Assembly (NCBI RefSeq): GCF_017357385.1
Contig: NZ_CP071633.1
Location: forward strand, 310,001-374,000
DNA from: Rhizobium sp. NZLR1
Lineage (GTDB): Bacteria > Pseudomonadota > Alphaproteobacteria > Rhizobiales > Rhizobiaceae
Direction: 5' to 3'
Length of the DNA stretch: 64,000 nucleotides
Below the pieces are notes generated by a model. The model worked only from the letters and a program-made list of their open reading frames with translations. It made no database searches and had not been told where the DNA came from. Shown piece by piece: positions 63,635 through 64,000 of this stretch. A program made the position numbers and the translations under genes. Every line of letters starts with the position of its first letter. The stretch's first letter is position 1.

Positions 63635-64000
63635 ATGCTGATCACGACGAAAGACCTGCAGCACCTCTTTGCCTTGATCGCCGAGGGCATCGCCGCGCAG
63701 CGCGATCATCTCTGCGAGTTGGATGGCGCCATCGGCGACGGAGATCACGGCCTTGCCATGGACGCCGGCTGTGAAGCCGCCGCCAAGGCCGTCGGCGGGC
63801 TCGATGCCGCGCAGACTGCGCCGACGCCTGCCTTCAACGCTGCGGCAAAGGCATTTCTGAATGCGGTCGGCGCGTCATCGGGCCCGCTCTATGCCACCGC
63901 CTTTATGCGCGCAGGCGCTTCGGTCAAGGACAGGTCTAACCTGAGCGATGACAATTTTGTGCGGGCTTTCGCGGCGATGGCGCAAGGCATTCAGGAACGC
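63635..64000 (+). CDS. Dihydroxyacetone-kinase subunit DhaL-like protein (3' end outside window)
   Basis: The first 122 residues are present: MLITTKDLQHLFALIAEGIA, then the Mg/nucleotide-binding DGAIGDGDHGLAMDAG motif, then AAKAFLNAVGASSGPLYATA, the DhaL phosphate-loop region. It starts 3 nt after the dhaK stop and pairs with it. Whether a PTS-type DhaM partner or the ATP-dependent version is used depends on downstream sequence. Confidence 0.9.
   Translation, partial: MLITTKDLQHLFALIAEGIAAQRDHLCELDGAIGDGDHGLAMDAGCEAAAKAVGGLDAAQTAPTPAFNAAAKAFLNAVGASSGPLYATAFMRAGASVKDRSNLSDDNFVRAFAAMAQGIQER

Overview
The window looks like a fast-growing Rhizobium of the R. leguminosarum/R. etli group. The basis is high GC, a RapA-type secreted adhesin (7324-8037), two families of dispersed palindromic intergenic repeats, several short proteins resembling rhizobial hypotheticals, and a very high density of ABC sugar and amino-acid importers each paired with a local regulator. 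Nearly all genes are catabolic, transport or regulatory. The only translation gene is an S21 (rpsU) paralogue. No tRNA, rRNA, CRISPR array, phage or intact insertion sequence is visible.

Layout. 1-6 kb: 3' end of a GMC oxidoreductase, a SnoaL-like protein with an MmyB-type XRE regulator, polyphosphate kinase 2, a divergent aldo/keto reductase-LysR pair and a PNPOx-fold stress protein. 6-8.4 kb: small proteins, rpsU and the RapA-like adhesin. 8.9-12.1 kb: an operon of a DUF4173 membrane protein, an OmpR-type regulator and a histidine kinase with almost no sensor domain. 12.4-14 kb: TetR, tautomerase and VOC genes. 14-20 kb: a leftward operon with AraC, a xylose-type ABC importer and two SDR dehydrogenases. 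20-22 kb: a trehalose-phosphatase-like gene and a ROK kinase whose motifs appear in circularly permuted order. 23-30 kb: two polar amino-acid ABC importers around a frameshifted GntR gene. 30.4-38.3 kb: an IS30 scrap, an esterase, a LacI-controlled CUT2 sugar importer, a fumarylacetoacetate-hydrolase scrap and an AraC regulator. 38.4-41.7 kb: repeat-containing spacer, small proteins and a TetR/saccharopine-dehydrogenase-like pair. 41.9-49.1 kb: a leftward LacI-led operon with a CUT1 importer and an intracellular GH32 fructosidase. 49.2-64 kb: a D-apiose gene cluster.

The apiose cluster is the most complete system. A GntR/FCD repressor is divergent from a RuBisCO-like protein, a DUF1537 kinase, a triose-phosphate-isomerase-like protein and an RpiB-like protein. 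A second block follows with an ApnO-type oxidoisomerase, a CUT2 importer with a DUF2291 lipoprotein, an ApsD-type dehydrogenase, an ApnL-type lactonase and DhaK/DhaL. From published work on these families this reads as D-apiose -> apionolactone -> D-apionate -> 3-oxo-isoapionate -> its 4-phosphate -> L-erythrulose 1-phosphate -> D-erythrulose 4-phosphate -> D-erythrose 4-phosphate. Two closely similar 23-bp operator-like sites (50514 and 54450) precede the two blocks and suggest a single regulon.

One pattern spans the window. All six ABC substrate-binding-protein genes are followed within about 60 nt by a 10-13 bp stem-loop that lacks a U-tract, usually before the membrane or ATPase genes. 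These look like RNA-stabilising or processing elements that favour binding-protein expression.
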